DNA of 64,000 nucleotides, taken from assembly GCA_003605175.1 (NCBI GenBank), contig QWDA01000007.1, positions 62,001 to 126,000 of the forward strand. Reading direction: 5' to 3'. The notes beneath the pieces were generated by a model. It ran no database searches and was not told the origin of the DNA. It worked only from the letters and a program-made list of their open reading frames with translations. The translations under genes were made by a program, and so were the position numbers. Positions within the stretch are counted from its first letter, which is position 1. Every line of letters starts with the position of its first letter. Shown here one piece after another: positions 49,096 through 58,476 of the stretch. The DNA is from Paracoccaceae bacterium. GTDB taxonomy: Bacteria; Pseudomonadota; Alphaproteobacteria; Rhodobacterales; Rhodobacteraceae.

Positions 49096-49752
49096 ATGCG
49101 GGAAACCAGGAACGTCCAGGCCGATGCCTACCAGCTGATCCTCGAGGCGATCGACACCGGCACCTATCGGCCGGGCGACCGGCTGGTGGAGAGCGAACTG
49201 GCCGAGCGCTTCGGCGTCTCGCGCACGCCAATCCGTGAGGCGCTTCAGCGGCTCGAAACCCAGTCGCTCCTTGCCCGCGACGGGCGCAGCCTGATCGTCG
49301 CCTCGCTCGACCACAACGAGATGGCCGAGCTCTACGTGGTCCGCGCCGAGCTCGAGGCGCTGGCGGCCCGGCTCGCGGCGCGGCACGCGACCGAAGAGGA
49401 AGTGCGGGTGATGCGCAAGCTCATCGAGGAGGACAAGGCGCGGCTCGGCGACCCGGCGGCGCTCGCGCGGTCGAACCGCGCGTTCCACCGCCAGGTGCAT
49501 CTCGCCTCGCATAACCGCTTCCTGGTGCAGCAGCTCGACCTGGTGTTCCGCTCCATGGCGCTGATGGCCACCACCTCGCTCGCCATCGAGGGCCGCGGCG
49601 AGGTGGCGCTGGCCGAGCATGGTCGGATCGTCGACGCGATCGCCGCGGGCGATGGCGACGCCGCCGCCGCGTCCTTCCGCGCGCATATCTCGAACGCTTT
49701 CGAGACCCGGCTCACCCGGAACGCGGCCGCCTATGGCGCAGGCGCCGGGTGA
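49096..49752 (+). CDS. GntR-family regulator with FCD domain
   Basis: A 218-residue FadR-type regulator: winged helix in residues 5-70 (RLVESELAERFGVSRTPIREALQRL) and the FCD effector domain with its metal-site pattern NRAFHRQVHLASHNRF and EHGRIVDAI. Start ATG at MRETRN, with GGAGG upstream; an upstream frame extension is not needed. Its target is not evident, since neither neighbour is a catabolic gene. The last 41 bases overlap the end of the convergent glycosyltransferase gene. Confidence 0.9.
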   Translation: MRETRNVQADAYQLILEAIDTGTYRPGDRLVESELAERFGVSRTPIREALQRLETQSLLARDGRSLIVASLDHNEMAELYVVRAELEALAARLAARHATEEEVRVMRKLIEEDKARLGDPAALARSNRAFHRQVHLASHNRFLVQQLDLVFRSMALMATTSLAIEGRGEVALAEHGRIVDAIAAGDGDAAAASFRAHISNAFETRLTRNAAAYGAGAG

Positions 49753-51652
49753 GGTGGCCGAGCGACAGGCCATGGGCGGTCTTGTCCCAGAAATACGGCC
49801 GCAGGATCAGGTCGGCGAAGGCGCGGTAGCTCGCGAACGCGGCGAGCGGGAAATAGAGGAGCGTCGTCGGGATCCATTTCAGGAGCCAGCGCTCGCCGCC
49901 CTTCCACACCCCCAGCGCCGCCACCAGAAGATCGAGCGCCTGGCTCGCCAGGAAGAAGCCGACCAGCCCCGCCAGCACCGGCCCTGACAGCGCGTCGGCC
50001 AGCGGATGCGCCCCGCCGAGCGGCAGGAGCCAGAAACTCCACAGGAGCGGCGCCAGAAGGAACAGCGACAGGGAGCCGAGGAACATCACCTGGAACCCCA
50101 GGAACCGGCGCGGCCCCAGCTCGCGCCAGAGCCGCAGCGGCGCCCGCATATGCACCGCCCAGGTCAGGGCATAGCCCTTGATCCAGCGCGCCCGCTGCCG
50201 GATCCAGGCGCCCAGATGGCAATTTGCCTCCTCCCGCGTGAGCGTGTCGAGGATCTCGGCCCGAAACCCCATCCGCGCCAGCCTAATCCCCAGATCGGCA
50301 TCCTCGGTGACGTTATGCGCGTCCCAGCGCCCCGTGGCCTCCAGCGCGGCGCGGCGGAAGAACAGGCCTGCCCCGCCCAGCGGAATCGCGAAACCCAGCC
50401 GCGCGATCCCGGGCAGGATCACCCCGAACCAGGCCGCGTAGTCGATGGCGAAGCACCGCGCCAGCCAGTTCTGGTCGCCATTGTAGAACCCGAGCCGCCC
50501 CTGCAGGCACACCACCTCGGGCGGTGCCGCCGCGAACCCGGCCACCACAAGGCGGATCTGCCCGGGCTCCGGCGCGTCCTCGGCATCGTGGATCCCCACG
50601 ATATCGCCCCTGCAGAAATCGAGCGCGTAGTTCAGCGCCCGCGGCTTCGTCCGGATCGTCCCGTTCGGCACCACGATCACCCGGAACTCCGGCCCCAGCC
50701 CGCGCCGCTCCAGCGCCGCCTCGGTCTGATCGTCGCCCGCCTCGCAGACGAGGCAGATCTCCAGCCGCCCGGCCGGGTAGTCGAGCTCGGTGAGCCGGTC
50801 GATCAGATGCGCCGAGATATCCGCCTCGCCCAAGAGCGGCACGAGGAGCGAAACCACCGGCGTCACCTCGGGCTCGGGCAGCTCGCGCGGGGCACGCTCC
50901 GGCGCCGTCAGCCGCGCCACCAGCGCCGCCGTCCGCAGCCCCGTCACCGCCGCCAGACAAAGGGTCACCCAGCCGGTCATCGCCATCAGCGCCACACCCG
51001 GCGCCAGCGCCAGCGCCCCCAGAAGCGCCGCCGGCACCAGGAGCCCGACTGCCGCGATCCGCATCGGCCGCCAGCGCCGCACGCTCAGCCCCTTCGGTGG
51101 CCGCGCCTCGGCCCGCGCCGTCAGCCAGTCCGACCGAAGCTCGAGCACCGCGCAGGTCAGGTCGCTCTCGTCGGCAATCGCCATCCGCACCGGCCCCAGC
51201 GCCGCCTCCAGCGCGGGGCGGACATCCTCGAACCGATGCGGCCGGCTGGTGGCCACCACGGTGAGCGGCCCCGCCCGCCGCCAGGGCACCAGCCCGTGCC
51301 GCAGGCAGAAATCCGCGCCAAGGAGGTCGAGCATCGCCGGGTCGATCCGCTCCGGCAGCGGCCGAACCCGCAGCACGCCCTGCTGCAACGCCAGCCCCGC
51401 GGCGAGCATGTCCTCGCTGACGAAGCGCTCGGAAATGAGAATCGCCCCCAGCCGCACGCCCTCGGCGCCCCGCTGGAGGTTCAGCGCGCGGTCGAGATTG
51501 GTGGGCACCAGCGCGCCGGTGCGCACCAGGATCTCGCCGATCGGCCGCGCCCGGAACGGCGAGGCGGCATCGTCGAGCGCGAGCGCACCGTCATAGCGCG
51601 CGGCACCCGCCCCGGTCGGGGCGGCGGAAAGAACAGGCGGTCGGGCAGGCAT
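49712..51652 (-). CDS. Membrane family-2 glycosyltransferase with N-terminal MshEN-like domain
   Basis: A 646-residue protein. Residues ~35-165 resemble the MshEN (T2SSE-N) domain, with two tandem blocks: IGEILVRTGALVPTNLDRAL and RLGAILISERFVSEDML. Two membrane spans follow (~200-245). The GT2 catalytic domain comes next: acidic motif HDAEDAPE, acceptor motif VTEDADLG and the processive RQRARWIKG. Three or four further spans close the protein. The architecture recalls E. coli NfrB, where an MshEN domain binds c-di-GMP, though there it is C-terminal. It probably makes an exported polysaccharide. Preceded by a CtrA-type box. Confidence 0.88.
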   Translation of the reverse strand: MPARPPVLSAAPTGAGAARYDGALALDDAASPFRARPIGEILVRTGALVPTNLDRALNLQRGAEGVRLGAILISERFVSEDMLAAGLALQQGVLRVRPLPERIDPAMLDLLGADFCLRHGLVPWRRAGPLTVVATSRPHRFEDVRPALEAALGPVRMAIADESDLTCAVLELRSDWLTARAEARPPKGLSVRRWRPMRIAAVGLLVPAALLGALALAPGVALMAMTGWVTLCLAAVTGLRTAALVARLTAPERAPRELPEPEVTPVVSLLVPLLGEADISAHLIDRLTELDYPAGRLEICLVCEAGDDQTEAALERRGLGPEFRVIVVPNGTIRTKPRALNYALDFCRGDIVGIHDAEDAPEPGQIRLVVAGFAAAPPEVVCLQGRLGFYNGDQNWLARCFAIDYAAWFGVILPGIARLGFAIPLGGAGLFFRRAALEATGRWDAHNVTEDADLGIRLARMGFRAEILDTLTREEANCHLGAWIRQRARWIKGYALTWAVHMRAPLRLWRELGPRRFLGFQVMFLGSLSLFLLAPLLWSFWLLPLGGAHPLADALSGPVLAGLVGFFLASQALDLLVAALGVWKGGERWLLKWIPTTLLYFPLAAFASYRAFADLILRPYFWDKTAHGLSLGHLTRRLRHRRPRSG

Positions 51653-51699
51653 GGGCGGTCACCGGCAGCGAACACCCAAGCAGAACTCCGCCTACATGG

Positions 51700-51714
51700 T
51701 TAATTTTGTCTTAA
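51700..51714. promoter_or_regulatory. CtrA-type binding box upstream of the glycosyltransferase gene
   Basis: TTAA-TTTTGTC-TTAA matches the full CtrA consensus TTAA-N7-TTAA, with a further TTAA (51718-51721) three bases later. It sits in a short A+T-rich gap, about 50 bases before the glycosyltransferase start and after the carA stop. Confidence 0.55.
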
Positions 51715-51744
51715 GGGTTAACAACTTACAACCAGAAGTTGCCA

Positions 51745-52914
51745 CTACCTCGCAGCGACACCAACCGGTTTCCGGGCCGACATCGCCGCCGCGAACCGCT
51801 CGAACAGGTAGTAGCTGTCCTGCGGGCCGGGGCTCGCCTCGGGATGGTACTGCACCGAAAAGACCGGGCGATCGGCCAGGCGGATCCCGCAATTCGACCC
51901 GTCGAACAGCGAGACATGGGTCTCGACCACGCCCTCGGGCAGGGTCTGGCTGTCCACCGTGAACCCGTGGTTCATAGAGGTGATCTCCACCTTGCCGGTC
52001 TCCAGATCCTTCACCGGATGGTTCGCGCCATGGTGGCCGTGGTTCATCTTGATCGTCTTCGCGCCGAGCGCCAGCGCCAGCATCTGGTGACCGAGACAGA
52101 TGCCGAAGACCGGCATGTCGGTCCGCTCCAGCACCGTCTTGATCATCGGCACCGCATATTCGCCCGTCGCCTCCGGGTCGCCCGGCCCGTTCGACAGGAA
52201 CAGCCCGTCGGGCTCCTGCGCCAGCACGTCTTCCGCCGTCGCGGTGGCCGGCAGCACCGTCACGTCACAGCCGGCACTCGCCAGGCAGCGCAGGATGTTC
52301 CGCTTGGCGCCATAGTCGATCGCAACAACCCTGTGCCCCGCCCCCTGGCGCGGCCGGTAGCCCTCGGGCCAGGCCCAGCGCATCTCGTCCCAGCGATAGG
52401 ACTGGGTGCAGCTCACTTCCTTGGCAAGGTCGAGCCCCACCAGCCCCGGAAAGCCCCGCGCCGCGGCGACCAGCGCCTCGATGTCGAAATTGCCCGTGGG
52501 ATCGTGGCTCAGCGCCACATGCGGCGCGCCCTGCTGGCGAATCGCCCGCGTCAGCCGCCGCGTGTCGATCCCGCCGATCCCGATCCGGCCCCGCCGCGCC
52601 AGCCAGGCGGTCAGGTCCTCGGCCGCGCGCCAGTTCGACGGCTCGGTCGGATCCCATTTCACCACCATCCCTGCCGCCACCGGGTCGGCGGTCTCGTCGT
52701 CGTCGGGATTCACGCCGACATTGCCGATATGCGGAAAGGTGAAGGTCACGATCTGGCCCGCATAGCTGGGGTCGGTCATGATTTCCTGGTATCCGGTCAT
52801 CGCGGTGTTGAAGCAGAGCTCGGCGGTGGTCTGCCCCTCGGCCCCGAAGCCGATCCCGTAGAACAGGGTTCCGTCGGCCAGGGCGAGGCAGGCCGTGGGT
52901 CTGGCGGTCGGCAT
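51745..52914 (-). CDS. carA: Carbamoyl-phosphate synthase small (glutaminase) subunit
   Basis: A 389-residue amidotransferase subunit that releases ammonia from glutamine for carbamoyl phosphate, feeding arginine and pyrimidine synthesis. The N-terminal domain begins ACLALADGTLFYGIGFG. The class I glutaminase has the nucleophile in VFGICLGHQMLALALG and the His-Glu pair in VQYHPEASPGP. Length is standard. An AGGAG site precedes the ATG. The large subunit gene carB is not in the window. It is divergent from a GatB/YqeY-domain gene. Confidence 0.97.
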   Translation of the reverse strand: MPTARPTACLALADGTLFYGIGFGAEGQTTAELCFNTAMTGYQEIMTDPSYAGQIVTFTFPHIGNVGVNPDDDETADPVAAGMVVKWDPTEPSNWRAAEDLTAWLARRGRIGIGGIDTRRLTRAIRQQGAPHVALSHDPTGNFDIEALVAAARGFPGLVGLDLAKEVSCTQSYRWDEMRWAWPEGYRPRQGAGHRVVAIDYGAKRNILRCLASAGCDVTVLPATATAEDVLAQEPDGLFLSNGPGDPEATGEYAVPMIKTVLERTDMPVFGICLGHQMLALALGAKTIKMNHGHHGANHPVKDLETGKVEITSMNHGFTVDSQTLPEGVVETHVSLFDGSNCGIRLADRPVFSVQYHPEASPGPQDSYYLFERFAAAMSARKPVGVAAR

Positions 52915-53070
52915 GGGCGCGCTCCTCTTTCTCTCGGGGTCGGGAAGATCCCGGACGGATTACGGGAGCCCCGCTCCCCGGTCAAGGCGCCCTGCCCATG
53001 CCACCTTGTAACCCGCCGGGCCCGGCGTTATAGGAGGCGCCCTCAGATTGCAGGGGACGAGAGTGAGCCA

Positions 53071-53529
53071 ATGACCCTCCGGAACAAGGTCTCCGACGCG
53101 CTGAAGGATGCGATGAAGGCGAAGGATGCGACCCGCCTTTCGACCCTCCGCCTCATCAACGCCGCCATCAAGGACCGCGACATCGCCGCCCGCAGCGAAG
53201 GCAATGACGAGGGCGTGGGCGACCCCGAAGTGCTCCAGATCCTCGGCAAGATGGTCAAGCAGCGCATCGAAAGCGCGCGGGCCTATGAAGAGGGCGGCCG
53301 GCTCGAACTGGCCGAGCAGGAGCGCGACGAGATCAAGGTGATCGAGGGCTTCCTGCCCAAGCAGCTTTCGGACGACGAGATCGAGACGGCGGTCGACAAG
53401 GCGATCAAGGCCACCGGCGCCACGACGATCCGCGACATGGGAAAGGTCATGGGCGCGCTGAAGGAAAAGTATACCGGCCAGATGGATTTCGGCCGCGTCG
53501 GCGGCATGGTCAAGGAGCGGCTGAGCTAG
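53071..53529 (+). CDS. GatB/YqeY domain-containing protein
   Basis: A 152-residue YqeY-family protein, related to the tRNA-binding tail domain of GatB. Visible family segments are DAMKAKDATRLSTLRLINAAIKD near the N terminus, EIKVIEGFLPKQLSDDEIE, and the C-terminal GKVMGALKEKYTGQMDFGRVGGMVKERL. The biochemical role of free-standing YqeY proteins is not settled; tRNA-linked amidation or repair roles are suggested by the fold. It is divergent from carA. Confidence 0.93.
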   Translation: MTLRNKVSDALKDAMKAKDATRLSTLRLINAAIKDRDIAARSEGNDEGVGDPEVLQILGKMVKQRIESARAYEEGGRLELAEQERDEIKVIEGFLPKQLSDDEIETAVDKAIKATGATTIRDMGKVMGALKEKYTGQMDFGRVGGMVKERLS

Positions 53530-53606
53530 CACTGGAGGCGTTCCGGTAGAATCGGAGTTGTGCCGCAATCGCGCGCGCCCCGTGTCGTGATGCCGGGCAT
53601 TCCTTG

Positions 53607-53645
53607 CCCCGCCCGAACAGCGGCGAAGGCGCCGGGCGAGCGCCT
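53607..53645 (-). repeat. Partial inverted copy of the MITE-like element (copy C)
   Basis: The stretch is, with one difference, the reverse complement of the right terminal repeat plus its following tail in copy A (about 18611-18649). Beyond 53645 the match stops, so only one end survives. It lies after the GatB/YqeY gene. Confidence 0.75.
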
Positions 53646-53750
53646 CCGTGCATCGGAAGGCAATGTCAGCGGAGCGCGAGCGCCAACACCGGAACGCATC
53701 CTGCTCCGGCCTGCCCGCTCCCGGCGGCACCGGCATTTGCCGCGCCGTCG

Positions 53751-53793
53751 GTGTACAGGTTGTGTACGGGTTGTGTACGGGTTGTGCGCACGG
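53751..53793. repeat. Short tandem repeat, 11-nt unit
   Basis: Three near-identical head-to-tail copies of GTGTACGGGTT (first copy with A at position 7) followed by a decayed fourth. They sit between copy C of the MITE-like element and the 3' end of the transglutaminase-like gene. Confidence 0.8.
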
Positions 53794-53805
53794 GAATCCG
53801 GCCCC

Positions 53806-54900
53806 TCAGGCCGGAAGTTCCCGCACCGTGATCGTGTAGACGAAGTTCGCCGGATCGAGTGCATCGCGCAGGACACCCGCGACCTCGGCCTGGGGATACA
53901 TCAGGAACGGCAACGGTGGCTCCTCGCTCCCCGGCAGGGAAACGTCATGGGCGAAGTTGTAGCCGATCCAGTTCCCCTCCCAGGACCCGAACAGCGCCCG
54001 GCGCACGTCCTGCACCTCCGGATCGCCGAGCGTCAGCGTCTTCGGCGGCTCCTCCAGCACGACCTTGCGCACATCGGCCGGGTCCGCGGGCACCCAGCCA
54101 AAGCCCTCGAGATACACATCCGCCCGGCAATGCTGCGCCTTGGTGACGTTCTCCGAGCCGGCTCCGAGGCTCTTGTAGCCGAACGCCGAGGGCGCGACCC
54201 GGAGCCCGTAGACATCCCGCGCCGGCAGCCCGGCCGCCCGCGCCAGGCCGACGAACAGCGCGTTCAGGTCGGCGCATTTGCCGGTCAGGTCGCCCATCGC
54301 CAGCATCGAAGCGACATCGCCCAGGCCACAACCCCGCGTCTCGGGATTGCGCTCGGTGCTCTCGACCACCCAGTCGTAGATCCGCCGCGCTTTTTCCAGG
54401 TCGCTCCCGGCCCCCGCGACGATCCTGTCCGAGGTCTCGCGCACGATCCCGTCGGTAGGGATCAGCGTCGTCGGCGCCGTGTAGCGCGCGCGCTCCTCCA
54501 CCGTGAGCGGCGCGGCCTTGCCCGGCGCGGAGAGATCGACCGCCCGATCCTGCGTCGCGGCGCGCGAGGTGACCTCGATCACGGCCGGCGCGTCTCCCGG
54601 CGCCCAGACCGCATGGACGAAACGCGCGCCCGACGGGTCGGTTTCCATCCCGGCCTCGGCCGCATCCGTCGCCCAGCCGGTCTCGCCCGCCTGCATCCAG
54701 GCGCTCTCGGTGATCGACGGCACCGGCACCCAGACCTGCGCCGGAGCGCCGTCGCGCGGCAACTCGATCCGGGTGACCAGCTCGAAATGGCGCCAGCCCG
54801 CCGGGCGCGGCTCGAACCCCGCCGACGCGCTGCGCGGCAGCGCCGCCGCCAGGGCCGCCAGGCCGCCGAGTTTCATCGCTGTCCGCCTGTCCGTTACCAA
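53806..54900 (-). CDS. Tat-exported transglutaminase-like protein
   Basis: A 364-residue protein. I start it at TTG 54900 because GGAGGG lies six bases before it and the resulting N terminus contains a twin-arginine signal (VTDRRTAMKLGGLAALAAAL, cleavage near SASA); an internal ATG 24 bases later would lose the arginines. The C-terminal part has the transglutaminase-core layout: catalytic Cys in LTGKCADLNALFVGLARAAG, His in KAQHCRADVYLEGFGWV and Asp in VPADPADV. Substrate unknown; many such bacterial proteins are proteases or peptide-modifying enzymes. Followed by folE2 upstream, with a 69-base gap. Confidence 0.85.
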   Translation of the reverse strand: MVTDRRTAMKLGGLAALAAALPRSASAGFEPRPAGWRHFELVTRIELPRDGAPAQVWVPVPSITESAWMQAGETGWATDAAEAGMETDPSGARFVHAVWAPGDAPAVIEVTSRAATQDRAVDLSAPGKAAPLTVEERARYTAPTTLIPTDGIVRETSDRIVAGAGSDLEKARRIYDWVVESTERNPETRGCGLGDVASMLAMGDLTGKCADLNALFVGLARAAGLPARDVYGLRVAPSAFGYKSLGAGSENVTKAQHCRADVYLEGFGWVPADPADVRKVVLEEPPKTLTLGDPEVQDVRRALFGSWEGNWIGYNFAHDVSLPGSEEPPLPFLMYPQAEVAGVLRDALDPANFVYTITVRELPA

Positions 54901-54969
54901 GGCTCGCCCTCCACCTGCGCCGTTCCGTGTTGCGGCCCGAATACGGGACGCGCCAGGCGCAGGCAAGGC

Positions 54970-56073
<1,104 letters not shown>

Positions 56074-56172
56074 GGCGACCTCCCCTCCGGTGGCCGCACT
56101 CAATTGGGGCAGCCGCACCTCCAATTCAATATATATCTCAAGCCAAGTTTACGCGCATCCGAAACAAACGGA

Positions 56173-56913
56173 TCATACACCGCCGTATCGTGCGAAGAAC
56201 CGCGCAAGGATTTGCGGTGTCTGATCGACCCTTACGGCCATTACCCGCTCGGTCAGGGCCTCGGCCTCTTCGGGCGCGAAATAACCGCGGTGCCGGTAGA
56301 TCCGGATCCGCTCGGCAAAGACCGCGCCATCGGCTTCCGGATGGAACTGGGTGGCATAGACGTTCCGGCCATGGCGAATCATCTGGAACGGGCAGGTTTC
56401 CGAGGCCAGGAGATGCGCGCAGCCCCGTGGCAGCGCCTGCGTCGCCTCCTTGTGGCCGACAAGCGCGGGGAAGCTGTCGGGAAGATCCGCCAGCAGCGGA
56501 TCCTCCGCCCCCGCCTCGGTGCGCCGCACCGTCACCGGACCGACCGGCTCGCCCCAGCGGCGCTTCGAGACCTCCGCACCGAGGTGATGCGCCAGGATCG
56601 AGATCCCGTAGCAGCAGCCCAGGAACGGAACGTCGCGCCGCGTGACCTCGGGCATCAGCCCCAGGATCGCCGCCTCGATCCGCGCTTCGTCCTCGGGTTT
56701 GGTGGCGGGGTCGTCCGAGACGCAGCCCGGCCCGCCGCCCACGACGATGCCCGCATAATCGCCAAGGTCCAGATCCGCCGGCAGGGGCTCCCGGTCCAGC
56801 CGGATCCGCCGGGTCCGCCCGGCCTCGATCCCGCCCTTCTCGAGGAAGGCCGCGAACTCGCCATCGGACGCCTCGGTCTCGGGGCGGAGCTGGAGGATCA
56901 GGAACGGGCGCAT
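56173..56913 (-). CDS. Class I glutamine amidotransferase-like protein
   Basis: A 246-residue stand-alone glutaminase-fold protein (GATase family, often mislabelled GMP synthase). The nucleophile elbow is VPFLGCCYGISILAHHLG and the His-Glu pair lies in YATQFHPEADG. The upstream YAGIVVGGGPGCVSD is the usual first strand-turn. No synthetase domain follows, so it is a stand-alone GATase, perhaps a gamma-glutamyl hydrolase or peptidase. Substrate unknown. Confidence 0.88.
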   Translation of the reverse strand: MRPFLILQLRPETEASDGEFAAFLEKGGIEAGRTRRIRLDREPLPADLDLGDYAGIVVGGGPGCVSDDPATKPEDEARIEAAILGLMPEVTRRDVPFLGCCYGISILAHHLGAEVSKRRWGEPVGPVTVRRTEAGAEDPLLADLPDSFPALVGHKEATQALPRGCAHLLASETCPFQMIRHGRNVYATQFHPEADGAVFAERIRIYRHRGYFAPEEAEALTERVMAVRVDQTPQILARFFARYGGV

Positions 56914-57017
56914 CGGGTTCCGTTACAGGAGGCAGCGGGAGGTGGGAAGACTAGCCGGAAAGGGACGGAACTTCGTCAGGCTCGCAGCGGACCTCCCTGC
57001 CGCTAGCGCGCGCCATA

Positions 57018-58199
57018 CTACACCGCCGCGAGCGCCGCCCGGATGTCGTCGAGCAAGTCCTCCGGGTCCTCTATCCCCACCGAGAGCCGCACCAGCCCCG
57101 GCGTGATCCCCAGCATCGCGCGCTGTTCGTCCTTGAGCCGCTGATGGGTGGTGGTGGTCGGGTGGGTGACGATCGACTTCGCGTCGCCCAGGTTGTTGGA
57201 GATGGTGATGAGCTCCAGCGCGTTCAGGAACCGGAACGCCGCCTCCTGCCCACCCTTCAGGTCAAGCGACAGGACCGTGCCGCCCGAGCCCATCTGGCGC
57301 ATTGCCAGATAGTGCTGCGCGTGGCTCTTCAGCCCCGGATAGATCACCCGCGCGAGGCGAGGATCGCCCTCCAGCGCCTCGGCCAGCGCCTGCGCCCCCG
57401 CCGCCTGCGCGCGCACCCGGAGATCCAGCGTCTCCATGCCCTTCAGCATCACCCAGGCGTTGAACGGGCTCAGCGCCCCGCCGGTATGCTTCAGATAGGG
57501 CTCGGCCTTCTTGCGCACGAACTCCTTCGATCCAAGCAGCACACCGCCCAGCACCCGCCCCTGCCCGTCGATATGCTTGGTCGCGGAATAGACCACCACA
57601 TCGGCGCCATTCTCGATCGCGCGGCTGAAGACCGGCGTCGAGAACACGTTGTCGACGATCACCGTGGCGCCCACCTTGTGCGCCAGGTCGGCGACGCCGG
57701 CGATGTCGATCACCTCGAGCGTCGGGTTCGAAAGCGACTCGAGGAACACTGCCTTGGTATCGGGCCGCAGCGCCGCTTCCCACTGGGCAAGGTCGGTGCC
57801 ATCGACGAAGCTCACCTCGACACCGTAGCGCGTGAGCACCTCCTCGAGGATGTAGAGGCACGACCCGAACAGCGCCCGCGCCGAGACCACATGATCGCCC
57901 GCCTTCAGGATCGCGGTCAGCGCCCCGTTCACCGCCGCCATGCCCGACGCGGTGGCAAAAGCATCCTCGGCCCCTTCCAGCGCCGCGATCCGCTCCTCGA
58001 ACATCCGCACCGTCGGGTTGCCGTAGCGGGCATAGATGAACTCGTCCGGCCCCGTTTCGATGAACCGCGCCTGCGCCTGCTCCGCGCTGTCGTAGACGAA
58101 GCCCTGGGTCAGGAAGATCGCTTCCGAAACCTCGCCGTACTGACTGCGCCGGATGCCCGCATGAACGAGCTTCGTGCGCGTTTTCCAATCTTTCGTCAT
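57018..58199 (-). CDS. metZ: O-succinylhomoserine sulfhydrylase
   Basis: A 393-residue Cys/Met-metabolism PLP enzyme starting MTKDWKTRTKLVHAG. The PLP Lys is in VVYSATKHIDGQGR, the phosphate-binding region in FATASGMAAVNGAL, and the late SNNLGDAKSIVTHPTTTTH is standard. The sequence style is that of MetZ, which forms homocysteine directly from O-succinylhomoserine and sulfide; O-acetylhomoserine use is possible. The assignment is supported by the SAM-II riboswitch in the leader. A GGAAGGACG site precedes the ATG. Confidence 0.95.
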   Translation of the reverse strand: MTKDWKTRTKLVHAGIRRSQYGEVSEAIFLTQGFVYDSAEQAQARFIETGPDEFIYARYGNPTVRMFEERIAALEGAEDAFATASGMAAVNGALTAILKAGDHVVSARALFGSCLYILEEVLTRYGVEVSFVDGTDLAQWEAALRPDTKAVFLESLSNPTLEVIDIAGVADLAHKVGATVIVDNVFSTPVFSRAIENGADVVVYSATKHIDGQGRVLGGVLLGSKEFVRKKAEPYLKHTGGALSPFNAWVMLKGMETLDLRVRAQAAGAQALAEALEGDPRLARVIYPGLKSHAQHYLAMRQMGSGGTVLSLDLKGGQEAAFRFLNALELITISNNLGDAKSIVTHPTTTTHQRLKDEQRAMLGITPGLVRLSVGIEDPEDLLDDIRAALAAV

Positions 58200-58216
58200 G
58201 GGGTCGTCCTTCCAAC

Positions 58217-58246
58217 AAAAAAGCCCCCACCGCGAGCGTCGGGGGC
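58217..58246 (-). terminator. Attenuator-type terminator in the metZ leader
   Basis: On the minus strand GCCCCC and GGGGGC pair around an inner GC-rich stem and are followed by TTTTTT. It lies between the SAM-II aptamer and the metZ ribosome site, only about 18 bases before the start codon, so it must be bypassed for metZ expression. Confidence 0.85.
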
Positions 58247-58259
58247 CTTTCGTCCCTGA

Positions 58260-58313
58260 CCTCTTTAGCGGCTTGTTTAACGTGGCCCGCAATCCGGTGT
58301 ACAAATCGCCACG
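58260..58313 (-). ncRNA. SAM-II riboswitch (metZ leader)
   Basis: The minus strand reads CGTGGCGATTTGTACACC, then GGATTGCGGGCCACGTTAA, then ACAAGCCGCTAAAGAGG. These contain the invariant blocks of the SAM-II aptamer: CGTGG pairing with CCACG, the GATTTG loop, the ACGTTAAACAAG pseudoknot strand, and GCTAAA. Binding of S-adenosylmethionine should turn metZ off. It is followed at once by a Rho-independent terminator. Confidence 0.92.
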
Positions 58314-58476
58314 ACGCGTGTTGGCTAGCGCCGCGCTCGCGTTCCGTCAAGATGTTTGGACGCCCGCCGGCCGGCACCTCCGCCTCCCGGCTCAGCCCCG
58401 CGCCAGCGCAAATGGGCCTGCATATTGACGCCATCGGCCGGCGCACCACCTTCTGTCTCGGAAAGGAGATTCCCCC

